Source: RGIG1681 sp045594425
GTDB lineage: Bacteria > Bacillota > Clostridia > Christensenellales > UBA1242
Assembly: GCA_045594425.1 (NCBI GenBank)
Contig: JAZNYK010000002.1
Location: 1 to 19,989 of the forward strand
Direction: 5' to 3'
DNA length: 19,989 nt
The notes under the pieces: model-generated
Told to the model about the DNA's origin: nothing
What the model saw: the letters and a program-made list of their open reading frames with translations, nothing else
The model's database searches: none
Position numbers and translations under genes: made by a program
In this document: piece after piece, positions 1 through 6,594 of the stretch
Layout: each line of letters begins with the position of its first letter
How positions within the stretch are numbered: the stretch's first letter is position 1

Positions 1-31
1 TAACTGGTACTAATAGGACGAGGGCTTGATC
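1..31 (+). rRNA. 23S ribosomal RNA, 3' end (partial)
   Basis: The first bases read GGTACTAATAGGACGAGGGC, the highly conserved 3' terminal segment of bacterial 23S rRNA that pairs with the 5' end of the molecule. Only the last bases are in the window; the rest lies upstream. The exact mature end is estimated, because a short inverted repeat (TCACAA / TTGTGA, 30-44) overlaps it and may belong to the processing stem. A 5S gene follows on the same strand, as expected for an rRNA operon. Confidence 0.93.
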
Positions 32-129
32 ACAATTATTGTGAAATAGTATGATTACTACGAAAACATATTGTGCATGCAAGTCAAAACTGATTCAATA
101 ATATGCAGTTGCCAGTGTGCGAAAACATA

Positions 130-158
130 TTGACAATTTTATAACAAAGTGTTATAAT
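130..158 (+). promoter_or_regulatory. Consensus sigma-A promoter inside the 23S-5S spacer
   Basis: TTGACA (130-135) and TATAAT (153-158) are separated by exactly 17 bases, a perfect match to the housekeeping promoter consensus. Transcription would start near base 165, about 42 bases before 5S rRNA. An rRNA operon is normally read from promoters ahead of 16S, so an internal promoter here is unexpected. Function is inferred from sequence only. Confidence 0.65.
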
Positions 159-179
159 CATTGTGTTAATTTAGTAATT

Positions 180-200
180 ACACTTGATTCAAGTGTTTTT
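180..200 (+). terminator. Hairpin plus T-run directly before 5S rRNA
   Basis: ACACTTG (180-186) and CAAGTGT (190-196) form a 7-bp stem with a 3-base loop, followed by TTTT. It looks like a weak intrinsic terminator or an RNase processing signal between the spacer promoter and 5S. The stem is short and partly AT, so processing or partial attenuation is as likely as termination. Confidence 0.4.
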
Positions 201-206
201 ATACCA

Positions 207-324
<118 letters not shown>

Positions 325-332
325 TTCAAATC

Positions 333-359
333 AGAGATGCGTAAGCATCTCTTTTTTTA
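333..359 (+). terminator. Intrinsic terminator of the rRNA operon
   Basis: AGAGATGC (333-340) and GCATCTCT (345-352) form a perfect 8-bp stem with a GTAA tetraloop, followed by a run of T. It lies directly after 5S rRNA and is the expected end of the rRNA transcript. Confidence 0.9.
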
Positions 360-378
360 TGTCAAAAAATGTAAACAA

Positions 379-406
379 AAAAGGAATGATATTTATCATT
401 CCTTTT
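379..406 (-). terminator. Intrinsic terminator of the minus-strand DUF1540 gene
   Basis: A perfect 12-bp inverted repeat (379-390 with 395-406) encloses a 4-base loop. Read on the minus strand it ends in a T-rich run and overlaps the stop codon region of the gene at 405-701. The plus strand also carries T residues after the stem, so it could work in both directions and insulate the rRNA operon. Confidence 0.8.
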
Positions 407-701
407 ATTTTGGTTGATATGTGCAACAATTTGGGCAACTAACATTGTCACAGGTTTGCACGGTTATTCCATTTGCACTGCATATATCATTATGATTAAA
501 CAAGCAATCTGCATGACAATCAACTTCAATATCTTTTCTTATTGGTGGTTGTCCAATTCGTTCAACTTCATTTTCGATTGGTTTTTCTGATGGTTGATAT
601 GTGTTACAACCTGTATCTTTTTTCACTTCAACAACCTTTGCTGTGCAATTGCTATTTTTGTTATATGTGCAGCCTTTTCGTTTACATTTTAAATCATACA
701 T
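405..701 (-). CDS. DUF1540 domain protein with two cysteine-rich repeats
   Basis: A 98-residue soluble protein made of two copies of the DUF1540 module, a short Cys-rich domain common in Bacillota and thought to bind metal. Repeat 1 has C6, C11, C19 and C32 and ends in TYQP (residues 34-37). Repeat 2 has C62, C66, C74, C84, C89, C92 and C93 and ends again in TYQP (94-97). A Pro- and charge-rich linker joins them. The start at 701 is chosen because GAGGTGAAAA lies just upstream on the minus strand; an upstream ATG at 767 would add 22 residues without homology or a ribosome site and would run into the rplI promoter. The gene is convergent with the rRNA operon and divergent from rplI. The family's function is not established, so I assign none. 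Confidence 0.85.
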   Translation of the reverse strand: MYDLKCKRKGCTYNKNSNCTAKVVEVKKDTGCNTYQPSEKPIENEVERIGQPPIRKDIEVDCHADCLFNHNDICSANGITVQTCDNVSCPNCCTYQPK

Positions 702-751
702 ATTTTCACCTCTGACTTTAGTTTGTTCTATTTTGATATTTTTAATCGTAG

Positions 752-780
752 TTGACAAACAAAGCATATAAATATATAAT
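752..780 (+). promoter_or_regulatory. Perfect consensus promoter of rplI
   Basis: TTGACA (752-757), a 17-base spacer and TATAAT (775-780) form a consensus housekeeping promoter. Transcription should begin near 787, giving a leader of about 20 bases before the rplI ribosome binding site. Confidence 0.85.
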
Positions 781-808
781 TGTATTAGTAATATTTGGAG
801 GCTTACTT

Positions 809-1252
809 ATGAAAGTTATTTTAACAAAAGACGTTAAAGCCCAAGGCAAAAAGGGTGATGTTATAAATGTAAATGATGGTTATGCTAACAACTTTTTGTT
901 TAAAAATGGTTTGGCTATTCCAGCAAATCAAGCAAATGTGAACACTAACAATAAACAAAAAGAAGCCGAAGCAAAACGTATTGCAGAAGAAACTGCTGCT
1001 GCAAAAGACCTTGCTTCTAAACTTGAGAAAATTGAAGTTAATTTTGCAATTGAAGTGGGTGAAAGAGGAAAGGCATTTGGTTCAATTTCTGGCAAGGAAA
1101 TCTCTGAAGAACTTGCAAAATTGGGCTTTACAGTTGATAAAAAAGCCGTTGTTCTTGATACACCAATTAAAAGAGTTGGCGCTTATGAAGTTGTTTTAAA
1201 ACTCTATAAGGGCGTTTCTTGCAAGTTAAAAATTAATGTTAAGGCTAAATAA
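809..1252 (+). CDS. rplI: 50S ribosomal protein L9
   Basis: L9 of 147 residues, the usual family length. The N-terminal 23S-binding domain begins with the diagnostic MKVILTKDVKAQGKKGD (1-17) and continues with NDGYANNFLF (22-31), followed by an Ala/Lys/Glu-rich connecting helix (about 48-72) and the C-terminal domain (73-147). L9 sits at the base of the L1 stalk and helps maintain reading frame. The start at 809 follows GGAG at 797-800; the longer in-frame TTG at 752 is excluded because it is the promoter -35 element. In many Bacillota rplI lies near dnaB or with rpsF, ssb and rpsR; here it stands alone beside an rRNA operon and is followed after 11 bases by an orphan gene. Confidence 0.96.
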   Translation: MKVILTKDVKAQGKKGDVINVNDGYANNFLFKNGLAIPANQANVNTNNKQKEAEAKRIAEETAAAKDLASKLEKIEVNFAIEVGERGKAFGSISGKEISEELAKLGFTVDKKAVVLDTPIKRVGAYEVVLKLYKGVSCKLKINVKAK

Positions 1253-1263
1253 GGATGTGTGTT

Positions 1264-1500
1264 ATGACAAATAATAACATTATAACAGATAAGCAATTAT
1301 TATCATTATATGGTCTTTTTGCGGATGTTTTGGAAGGAGGTTCAATTGCAAAGTTTAATAATAGATATGAAACTTTAATGGAAATTGCCTCAAGAAATCC
1401 AAACGGGAATGTTTTAATTGTTGAAGAAATGAAACATATTAAGCAATTGGCTGAAGACGCTAGCAAAAAGATTGCTGAAATAGAAAAACAAAAACAATAA
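1264..1500 (+). CDS. Small hypothetical protein, 78 residues
   Basis: I do not recognise this protein. It is 78 residues, soluble, without a signal peptide or membrane segment. The first half contains a predicted helix (about 9-22, TDKQLLSLYGLFADVLEG). The last 25 residues are rich in Lys, Glu, Ala and Ile with heptad-like spacing, consistent with a short coiled coil. The start at 1264 is preferred over ATG at 1255 because AAGGA (1251-1255) is then 8 bases upstream, while at 1255 it would overlap the start codon. It begins 11 bases after rplI and is followed by a terminator, so both are probably one transcript. It is likely real, given the spacing and the ribosome site; its role is unknown. 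Confidence 0.7.
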   Translation: MTNNNIITDKQLLSLYGLFADVLEGGSIAKFNNRYETLMEIASRNPNGNVLIVEEMKHIKQLAEDASKKIAEIEKQKQ

Positions 1501-1501
1501 T

Positions 1502-1530
1502 AAAATCTCACAATTTTGTGAGATTTTTTA
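1502..1530 (+). terminator. Intrinsic terminator after the rplI unit
   Basis: A near-perfect inverted repeat (AAAATCTCACAA at 1502-1513 with its complement at 1516-1527) is followed by T residues. It starts right after the stop codon at 1500. Confidence 0.85.
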
Positions 1531-1538
1531 TTTTGATA

Positions 1539-1567
1539 TTGAAATTTAAAAATTAATGTGTTAGCAT
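1539..1567 (+). promoter_or_regulatory. Possible promoter of the 212-residue orphan gene
   Basis: TTGAAA (1539-1544), a 17-base spacer and TAGCAT (1562-1567) are a moderate match to the housekeeping consensus. The upstream gene ends in a terminator at 1530, so a promoter is needed between 1530 and the start codon at 1597. Confidence 0.4.
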
Positions 1568-1596
1568 TTAAGTAGAGTTGATTAAGGGAGAAATTT

Positions 1597-2235
1597 ATGA
1601 CAAAACAAAAAAACAAAAGAACAGATTTGCTTGTTGGACCTGAAGCAGAATTATTTGCCAGGAAAAACATTGCTCTTTATGTTATTGGTGATATGGAATC
1701 TGCAAATACAAACTCTATGATAGGTTTTTACAAGGTTCCAGTTGGTTTAATGAAAGGGGTTTCTGGTGAATATTTCATGGTTAAACTTTCAGAATCAAAA
1801 ACAGATATTCATGTTGACGAAATAAAAACAGAACCTGTAACATTGTTTTATGATGAAGAAGCGGGTCAACAACCAAAAGATGCTTTTGCAGAAAAAGGTT
1901 GGGGATTTGATGTTGATGTTATTGATAAAAAAACAGGTATGCCAACCAGATTGTATGTTAACAGAGATTTTATTGTATTTCAAACACCTGGTGATAGAGA
2001 TGCTTTTGAAAAATTTGCAAATGAAGTTTATAATCCAAATGCAAAATTTGACACATTAAAAAAAGTTAGAAAATATTTTGTTGATGAAAATGTTGTTCGT
2101 GCGGCAAAAGAACGTGTTAGAAGTGATTTGTATGATACTGAATTTGATGGTGGCTTGCTTGGCACAAAAAGATTGTATTTGAGGGCAACTCATGCAATTG
2201 ACCAAATTGCAAAAGCAAAATCATTTGGAGAATAA
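1597..2235 (+). CDS. Hypothetical protein, 212 residues
   Basis: Not recognised. A soluble, acidic protein with no signal peptide and no membrane segment. It begins with a basic stretch (2-9), then a region of alternating hydrophobic residues suggesting beta structure (about 28-85), a block reading GWGFDVDVIDKKTG (102-115), then RLYVNRDFIVFQTPGDRDAFEKFANEVY (about 117-144) and a charged helical C-terminal third. AAGGGAG lies 7 bases before the start at 1597. Both ends are bounded by terminators (1502-1530 and 2242-2269), so it is probably a single-gene unit. Codon use resembles its neighbours, so nothing suggests recent transfer. Confidence 0.8.
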   Translation: MTKQKNKRTDLLVGPEAELFARKNIALYVIGDMESANTNSMIGFYKVPVGLMKGVSGEYFMVKLSESKTDIHVDEIKTEPVTLFYDEEAGQQPKDAFAEKGWGFDVDVIDKKTGMPTRLYVNRDFIVFQTPGDRDAFEKFANEVYNPNAKFDTLKKVRKYFVDENVVRAAKERVRSDLYDTEFDGGLLGTKRLYLRATHAIDQIAKAKSFGE

Positions 2236-2241
2236 AAATGT

Positions 2242-2269
2242 AAAAAACATCCTAGCAGGGTGTTTTTTT
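2242..2269 (+). terminator. Intrinsic terminator after the orphan gene
   Basis: AAAAAACATCCT (2242-2253) pairs with AGGGTGTTTTTT (2257-2268) with one G-T pair and a 3-base loop, followed by T residues, seven bases after the stop codon. Confidence 0.85.
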
Positions 2270-2270
2270 A

Positions 2271-2300
2271 TTGACAAAAGATTTAAATAGAAGGTAATAT
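2271..2300 (+). promoter_or_regulatory. Promoter of the lipoprotein gene
   Basis: TTGACA (2271-2276), an 18-base spacer and TAATAT (2295-2300) match the housekeeping consensus well. They lie immediately after the upstream terminator and about 33 bases before the lipoprotein start codon. Confidence 0.7.
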
Positions 2301-2332
2301 AAGCATAACAATACAATTAGAGGGGAAAATAT

Positions 2333-3106
2333 ATGAAAAAATTAAGCAAAATATTGTTATCTTTCTGTATGACATTTATGTTGGCTTTCTCATTAGTTGC
2401 GTGCAATGATTTAGATGACGATAACTATAATGATGGCAGTAATTCACCATCAACAGTAACTATGACAGAATACGCAAAAAATATTTATGAAAACCATGAT
2501 TATAAATCTTCTTATGTTGCGTCTGTAATTTCTTATGAAGAAGATGCTTTAGTAAAAACACAAATAAAAGTTATTAAGTATAAATATGGTGGAAACACTG
2601 CACAGATTGCTGTTTATAATGAAGAAGATGTGATGACAAATTATTACGAAATTGAAACAGTTGTATCTGGTGGCTTGTATAGATATAGTGAATATGATTT
2701 AAATAACAAAACATACACAAAAAAGTCACTTGGATTAAAGGAAATTAACGCACGCAAAGCAAATTTATACTTGGCTGATAAAATTGTAATGCATATGTAT
2801 CAAGCAGAATTCAATCAAGATAAAGAAATAGGTGATGATATTTCTGAATTGCTTCCAGATGGAGTTGTGCTTGAAGAATCAATAACAAACCCATCTACTG
2901 GTAAATATATTTTAACCAGAAACATATCAGGTGTTGAAGATGATATTGAATATTACTCTAACATAAAGATGACTTGTTTAAACGGTAAAGTTGTTAAGTA
3001 TGAACAAGAAGCAGAAATGAATGGTGAATTGTCGCTTGATGTAAGTTATGAGTATAAAAATGTTACAATAGATATTGATACAACATTATATACAGAAGCA
3101 AATTAA
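2333..3106 (+). CDS. Putative surface lipoprotein of unknown function
   Basis: A 257-residue precursor with a typical lipoprotein signal: basic start (MKKLSK), hydrophobic stretch (7-20) and lipobox LVAC with Cys 24 as the predicted lipidation and cleavage site. An acidic, Asn-rich linker (25-40, many Asp and Asn) would hold the mature domain off the membrane. The rest alternates charged and aromatic residues in a pattern suggesting beta sheet, with YKSSYVASVISYEED near 58-72, resembling generic extracytoplasmic sensor or binding folds, but I recognise no family. AGGGG precedes the start at 2333. It has its own promoter and terminator, so it is a single-gene unit placed by chance or by lineage beside the ribosomal cluster. 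Confidence 0.85.
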   Translation: MKKLSKILLSFCMTFMLAFSLVACNDLDDDNYNDGSNSPSTVTMTEYAKNIYENHDYKSSYVASVISYEEDALVKTQIKVIKYKYGGNTAQIAVYNEEDVMTNYYEIETVVSGGLYRYSEYDLNNKTYTKKSLGLKEINARKANLYLADKIVMHMYQAEFNQDKEIGDDISELLPDGVVLEESITNPSTGKYILTRNISGVEDDIEYYSNIKMTCLNGKVVKYEQEAEMNGELSLDVSYEYKNVTIDIDTTLYTEAN

Positions 3107-3123
3107 TGATTTTTCTAAATCAT

Positions 3124-3150
3124 AAAACACCCCGAAATGGGTGTTTTTTT
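3124..3150 (+). terminator. Intrinsic terminator after the lipoprotein gene
   Basis: AAAACACCC (3124-3132) and GGGTGTTTT (3139-3147) form a 9-bp stem with a 6-base loop and a T run. It separates the orphan genes from the ribosomal cluster. Confidence 0.88.
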
Positions 3151-3242
3151 GTTGTTTATTAAAAAAATTCAATGCTATATAATGCTTGATTTTATCATAA
3201 AAGAGGAATAAAAAACTTTTTAAATTTTTTTGTAAAAACCCC

Positions 3243-3271
3243 TTGACACGAAGCCGGGTGTATAGTATACT
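3243..3271 (+). promoter_or_regulatory. Main promoter of the S10-spc ribosomal protein operon
   Basis: TTGACA (3243-3248), a 17-base spacer and TATACT (3266-3271) form a near-consensus housekeeping promoter. Transcription would start near 3278, about 285 bases before rpsJ. The next strong promoter is at 15435, so this one probably serves 23 genes. Confidence 0.85.
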
Positions 3272-3277
3272 TTATGC

Positions 3278-3562
3278 GTTACTATGTGTGAGTGGGAGCA
3301 TTATGTCCTTTTGGAATAAGAAACCCCTGGAATTTTAACACAAGAAAAGAAAGTGCCATAGCGGTTGCTGTTGTAACTCTTTTAGTTAAAGTTGCTCACA
3401 AAACGGGTTGATGTCGGAGGTTACTTTGTATAGCCCAAGAAAGATAACTTCGACTGACAATAGTCTTGACAATTGAGATTAAGGCGACGGAACGGTTCAT
3501 CTGCCAAACTGCAGTAACACAGTGATGAATATGTTTCGGTAAATCTAACTTGGAGGAAAATA
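3278..3562 (+). promoter_or_regulatory. Long structured leader of the S10 operon
   Basis: About 285 transcribed bases precede rpsJ. Visible structures: GTCGGAGGTTA (3413-3423) pairs with TAACTTCGAC (3445-3454) with one bulged G; TAACT/AGTTA (3374-3386) is a small hairpin; CGGAAC (3488-3493) pairs with GTTTCG (3533-3538) around TTCATC/GATGAA (3496-3501 with 3523-3528), ending 12 bases before the rpsJ ribosome site. A possible 11-codon uORF lies at 3303. No run of T follows any stem, so classic attenuation is not evident. In other bacteria S10 leaders bind L4 for feedback control; whether this one does is inference. Confidence 0.55.
3303..3338 (+). CDS. Possible leader peptide uORF of 11 codons
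   Basis: ATG at 3303 opens MSFWNKKPLEF and stops at TAA (3336-3338). GGGAG at 3294-3298 lies four bases upstream, a somewhat short but usable ribosome site. The ORF starts about 25 bases after the predicted transcription start, where leader peptides usually lie. It could be chance: short ORFs are common and nothing else supports translation. Confidence 0.3.
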   Translation: MSFWNKKPLEF

Positions 3563-3871
3563 ATGGCAGTACAAAAAATGAGAATTAAATTAAAGGCATA
3601 TGACCACAATCTTGTAGACCAATCTGCTGCAAGAATTGTTGAAACAGTGAAGAAGTCTGGCGCTAAATATTCTGGACCAATCCCTATGCCAACAGAAAAA
3701 GAAGTTATCACAATACTTCGTGCAGTTCACAAATATAAAGACAGTCGTGAACAATTTGAAATGAGAACATATAAAAGGTTAATTGATATCTACAATCCAT
3801 CTGCAAAAGTTGTTGATTCACTTATGAAAATCGAACTTCCTGCAGGCGTTGATATCAAAATTAAATTATAA
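3563..3871 (+). CDS. rpsJ: 30S ribosomal protein S10
   Basis: S10 of 102 residues, the standard bacterial length. It opens with QKMRIKLKAYDHNLVDQSA and carries the conserved SGPIPMPT (about 37-44) and the KDSREQFEMRTYKRLIDI segment (about 59-76) that contacts 16S rRNA and, when free, NusB in antitermination complexes. It is the first gene of the S10 operon, placed after a long leader. TTGGAGG (3550-3556) precedes the ATG at 3563. The gap to rplC is 24 bases with a strong ribosome site. No oddity in the protein. Confidence 0.98.
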   Translation: MAVQKMRIKLKAYDHNLVDQSAARIVETVKKSGAKYSGPIPMPTEKEVITILRAVHKYKDSREQFEMRTYKRLIDIYNPSAKVVDSLMKIELPAGVDIKIKL

Positions 3872-3895
3872 GGTCGCAGGAGGAGATAGATTAGT

Positions 3896-4525
3896 ATGAA
3901 AAACGCAATACTTGGTAAAAAGATTGGCATGTCACAAATCTTCACCGATGCTGGTGTGGTTATCCCTGTGACTGTAGTTGAAGCAGGTCCTTGCTATGTA
4001 TCACAAATTAAAACAGAAACTGTAGATGGCTATAATGCAGTTCAACTTGCTTTTATGGATACAAAAGAAAGCAGACTTACTAAGGCTGTTAGCGGACACT
4101 TGAAAAAAGCGAACGTTTCAGCAAAAAAATATTTAAAAGAATTCAAGATTTCTGCTGAAGGTTTGAACCTTGGTTCAGAAATCAAATGTGACGTTTTCAC
4201 AGTTGGTGACAAAGTTGACGTTTCAGGATGGTCAAAAGGTCACGGTTTCTCTGGTAACGTTCAAAGATGGAATGCACATATGCAAGAAATGACCCACGGT
4301 GTAGGCCCTGTGCATAGATCACCTGGTTCACTTGGTGCTAACTCAACTCCATCAAGAGTGTTCAAGAATCACAAACTTCCAGGTCACTGGGGTGATGAAA
4401 AAGTTACAATCCAAAATCTTGAAATTGCAAAAGTCGATGTTGATAGAAACCTTATTTTGATTAAGGGTGCTATTCCAGGTGCTAAAGGCTCTGTTGTATC
4501 AATCTGCAGCGCTGTTAAGGCTTAA
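3896..4525 (+). CDS. rplC: 50S ribosomal protein L3
   Basis: L3 of 209 residues, normal length. It starts with NAILGKKIGMSQIFTDAG (3-20), the family signature. The extended loop reaching toward the peptidyl transferase centre covers about 114-155 and includes KGHGFSG (114-120) and HRSPGSLGANSTPSRVF (140-156). LPGHWGDEKVTIQNLEI (161-177) is also typical. L3 is one of the early-assembling proteins binding near the 3' end of 23S rRNA. GGAGGAGA lies upstream of ATG 3896, and rplD follows after 17 bases. Confidence 0.98.
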   Translation: MKNAILGKKIGMSQIFTDAGVVIPVTVVEAGPCYVSQIKTETVDGYNAVQLAFMDTKESRLTKAVSGHLKKANVSAKKYLKEFKISAEGLNLGSEIKCDVFTVGDKVDVSGWSKGHGFSGNVQRWNAHMQEMTHGVGPVHRSPGSLGANSTPSRVFKNHKLPGHWGDEKVTIQNLEIAKVDVDRNLILIKGAIPGAKGSVVSICSAVKA

Positions 4526-4542
4526 GACAGGGGGATTTAATA

Positions 4543-5160
4543 ATGCAAACTAAAGTTTTAAATTTAGAAGGACAAGAAGTTGGTAAATTAACTCTTGCTG
4601 ATGAAGTTTTTAAGGCTCCATACAATGAAGCACTCATCCATCAAGCAGTTGTTACATACCTAGCAAATCAAAGACAAGGCACAAAGAGCACACTTACTCG
4701 TGCAGAAGTTGCTGGTGGTGGAAGAAAACCTTGGAGACAAAAAGGCACAGGTCGTGCAAGACAAGGTTCTATCCGTTCTCCACAATGGGTTCACGGTGGC
4801 GTTGTATTTGCTCCAAAGCCAAGAGATTTCGAAAAGAAAATGAACGCTCAAATGAGAAGAGGTGCATTTGTTTCTGCACTTTCAGCAATGATGGCTGAAA
4901 AAGCAATCACAGTTGTTGATGAACTTAACATTGAAGCAAAAACAAAACAAGCAGTTAAAGTTTTAGAAAACTTGAAACTTAACAGACGTGTTACTGTTGT
5001 TACTGATGGTGTTAACCACAATGCAGTTTTGGCATTCGCTAATCTTCCAGAAGTTAACGTAACCACAGCAAATCTTTTGAACACATATGAACTTGTTAAT
5101 AGTGATTATGTTCTTGTTACAAAAGACGCAATCAAGAAAATTGAGGAGGGAAACAAATAA
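4543..5160 (+). CDS. rplD: 50S ribosomal protein L4
   Basis: L4 of 205 residues. The exit-tunnel loop is clear: AEVAGGGRKPWRQKGTGRAR (54-73) followed by GSIRSPQWVHGGVVFAPKPR (75-94). The globular part follows with KMNAQMRRGAF and the C-terminal alpha/beta region. In gammaproteobacteria L4 also represses its own operon by binding the S10 leader; here that is only a hypothesis for the leader at 3278-3562. The stop TAA (5158-5160) shares its last base with the ATG of rplW, which favours translational coupling. Confidence 0.98.
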   Translation: MQTKVLNLEGQEVGKLTLADEVFKAPYNEALIHQAVVTYLANQRQGTKSTLTRAEVAGGGRKPWRQKGTGRARQGSIRSPQWVHGGVVFAPKPRDFEKKMNAQMRRGAFVSALSAMMAEKAITVVDELNIEAKTKQAVKVLENLKLNRRVTVVTDGVNHNAVLAFANLPEVNVTTANLLNTYELVNSDYVLVTKDAIKKIEEGNK

Positions 5161-5450
5161 TGTTAGCACACGATATTATTATTAAACCTATCCTTTCAGA
5201 AAAGAGTTATGCAGACATCGCAAACAAGAAATATTATTTCAAAGTTGCAAAAAAGGCTACAAAAACTCAAATTAAAAATGCTGTTGAAGAAATCTTCAAA
5301 GTAAAAGTAGCAAGTGTTAACACACTTAATGTATACGGAAAAATTAAAAGACAAGGAAGAACTGAAGGTCTTACAGGAAACTACAAAAAAGCAGTTGTTC
5401 AACTTTCAAGTGATAGTAAGTCAATCGAATTCTTCGACAGTTTGTCTTAA
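5160..5450 (+). CDS. rplW: 50S ribosomal protein L23
   Basis: L23 of 96 residues, standard length. The N terminus HDIIIKPILSEKSY (4-17) is the family signature, followed by KYYFKVAKKATKTQIKNAVEEIFKVKVASVNTLNV and the basic loop KIKRQGRTEGLTGNYKKAVV. L23 sits at the tunnel exit and is the docking site for trigger factor and SRP. Its ATG overlaps the rplD stop by one base; GAGGAGGG (5143-5150) inside rplD provides the ribosome site. Confidence 0.98.
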   Translation: MLAHDIIIKPILSEKSYADIANKKYYFKVAKKATKTQIKNAVEEIFKVKVASVNTLNVYGKIKRQGRTEGLTGNYKKAVVQLSSDSKSIEFFDSLS

Positions 5451-5473
5451 TCTAGGAAAGGAGAAAGGTAAAT

Positions 5474-6301
5474 ATGGCAATTAAGAAATCAAATCCTACC
5501 AGTGCAGGACAAAGATTCAGAGCGGTTGCTTCATTTAGTGAAGTTACAACTAAAACTCCTGAAAAATCCCTTCTTGAATCAAAGAAAAAGACTGGTGGTC
5601 GTAACTCTTATGGTAGAATTACAGTAAGACATATTGGTGGTGGAAACCGTCAAAAATACCGTATTATTGACTTTAAGAGAAATAAAGACAACATTCCTGC
5701 AAAAGTTGCATCAATCGAATATGATCCAAACAGATCAGCATATATCGCACTTCTCAATTATGCAGATGGTGAAAAAAGATATATCTTGGCTCCTGTAGGT
5801 CTTGCAGTTGGTGACATCGTTGAAAGCGGTGAAAACGCAGAAATCAAAGCAGGTAACGCACTTCCATTCACAAAAATCCCAGTTGGTTCAGTTGTTCATA
5901 ACATCGAATTCAACCCAGGACGTGGTGGTAAGATTGCTAGAAGTGCTGGTATTTCAGCACAATTCATGGCGTTGGAAGGTGGCTATGCTACACTTCGTAT
6001 GCCATCAGGTGAAATGAGAAAGGTTCCAGAAACTTGCCGTGCAACAATTGGTCAAGTTGGCAACCTTGAACATGAAATCACATCTATTGGTAAAGCCGGT
6101 GTGCACAGACACATGGGCGTAAGACCAACCGTTCGTGGTTCTGCTATGAACCCTGTTGATCACCCACACGGTGGTGGTGAAGGTAGAGCACCTATCGGTC
6201 ACGCGGGTCCAATGACTCCATGGGGTAAACCAGCACTTGGTTACAAGACTAGAAAGAAAAAGAACCGCACAAATAAACTTATGGTTAAACGTATTAATTA
6301 G
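5474..6301 (+). CDS. rplB: 50S ribosomal protein L2
   Basis: L2 of 275 residues, full length. It is needed for subunit joining and peptidyl transfer. The RNA-binding OB-like domain contains GRNSYGRITVRHIGGGNRQKYRIIDF (about 42-67). The C-terminal segment has NPVDHPHGGGEGRAP (226-240); H230 corresponds to the conserved His at about 229 of E. coli. The basic tail KTRKKKNRTNKLMVKR (258-273) is typical. AGGAAAGGAG upstream of ATG 5474 is a strong ribosome site. Confidence 0.98.
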   Translation: MAIKKSNPTSAGQRFRAVASFSEVTTKTPEKSLLESKKKTGGRNSYGRITVRHIGGGNRQKYRIIDFKRNKDNIPAKVASIEYDPNRSAYIALLNYADGEKRYILAPVGLAVGDIVESGENAEIKAGNALPFTKIPVGSVVHNIEFNPGRGGKIARSAGISAQFMALEGGYATLRMPSGEMRKVPETCRATIGQVGNLEHEITSIGKAGVHRHMGVRPTVRGSAMNPVDHPHGGGEGRAPIGHAGPMTPWGKPALGYKTRKKKNRTNKLMVKRIN

Positions 6302-6312
6302 GAGACAAAGAG

Positions 6313-6594
6313 ATGAGTAGATCAGTTAAAAAAGGCCCATTCGTGGAAGAAAGCCTAATGAAAAAAATTGAAACTATGAACGCATCTAATGAAAAGCATG
6401 TAATCAAAACATGGTCAAGAGCCTCTACAATCGTTCCAGATATGGTTGGTCACACAATCGCTGTTTACGATGGCAGAAAGCACGTTCCAGTTTATGTTAC
6501 TGCAGAGATGGTTTCATATAAACTCGGTGAATTTGCACCTACAAGAACTTATAAAGGTCATGCAGGTGTTAAGTCTTTGAAGGGAGGTAGATAA
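6313..6594 (+). CDS. rpsS: 30S ribosomal protein S19
   Basis: S19 of 93 residues, standard. It begins MSRSVKKGPFVEESLMKKI and contains KTWSRASTIVPDMVGHTIAVYDGRKHVPVYV, with the C-terminal GEFAPTRTYKGHAG motif. S19 binds the head of the 30S subunit together with S13. The ribosome site is GGAG (6301-6304), eight bases before ATG. Its TAA overlaps the ATG of rplV by one base. Confidence 0.98.
   Translation: MSRSVKKGPFVEESLMKKIETMNASNEKHVIKTWSRASTIVPDMVGHTIAVYDGRKHVPVYVTAEMVSYKLGEFAPTRTYKGHAGVKSLKGGR

Noticed and set aside
1245..1670. 141-residue hydrophobic ORF on the minus strand
   Set aside because: It runs across the terminator at 1502-1530 and overlaps two plus-strand genes with good ribosome sites. 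The hydrophobic look comes from reading A-rich sense codons in reverse.
3421..3711. 96-residue minus-strand ORF over the S10 leader and rpsJ
   Set aside because: No ribosome site, no recognisable protein, and antisense to rpsJ.
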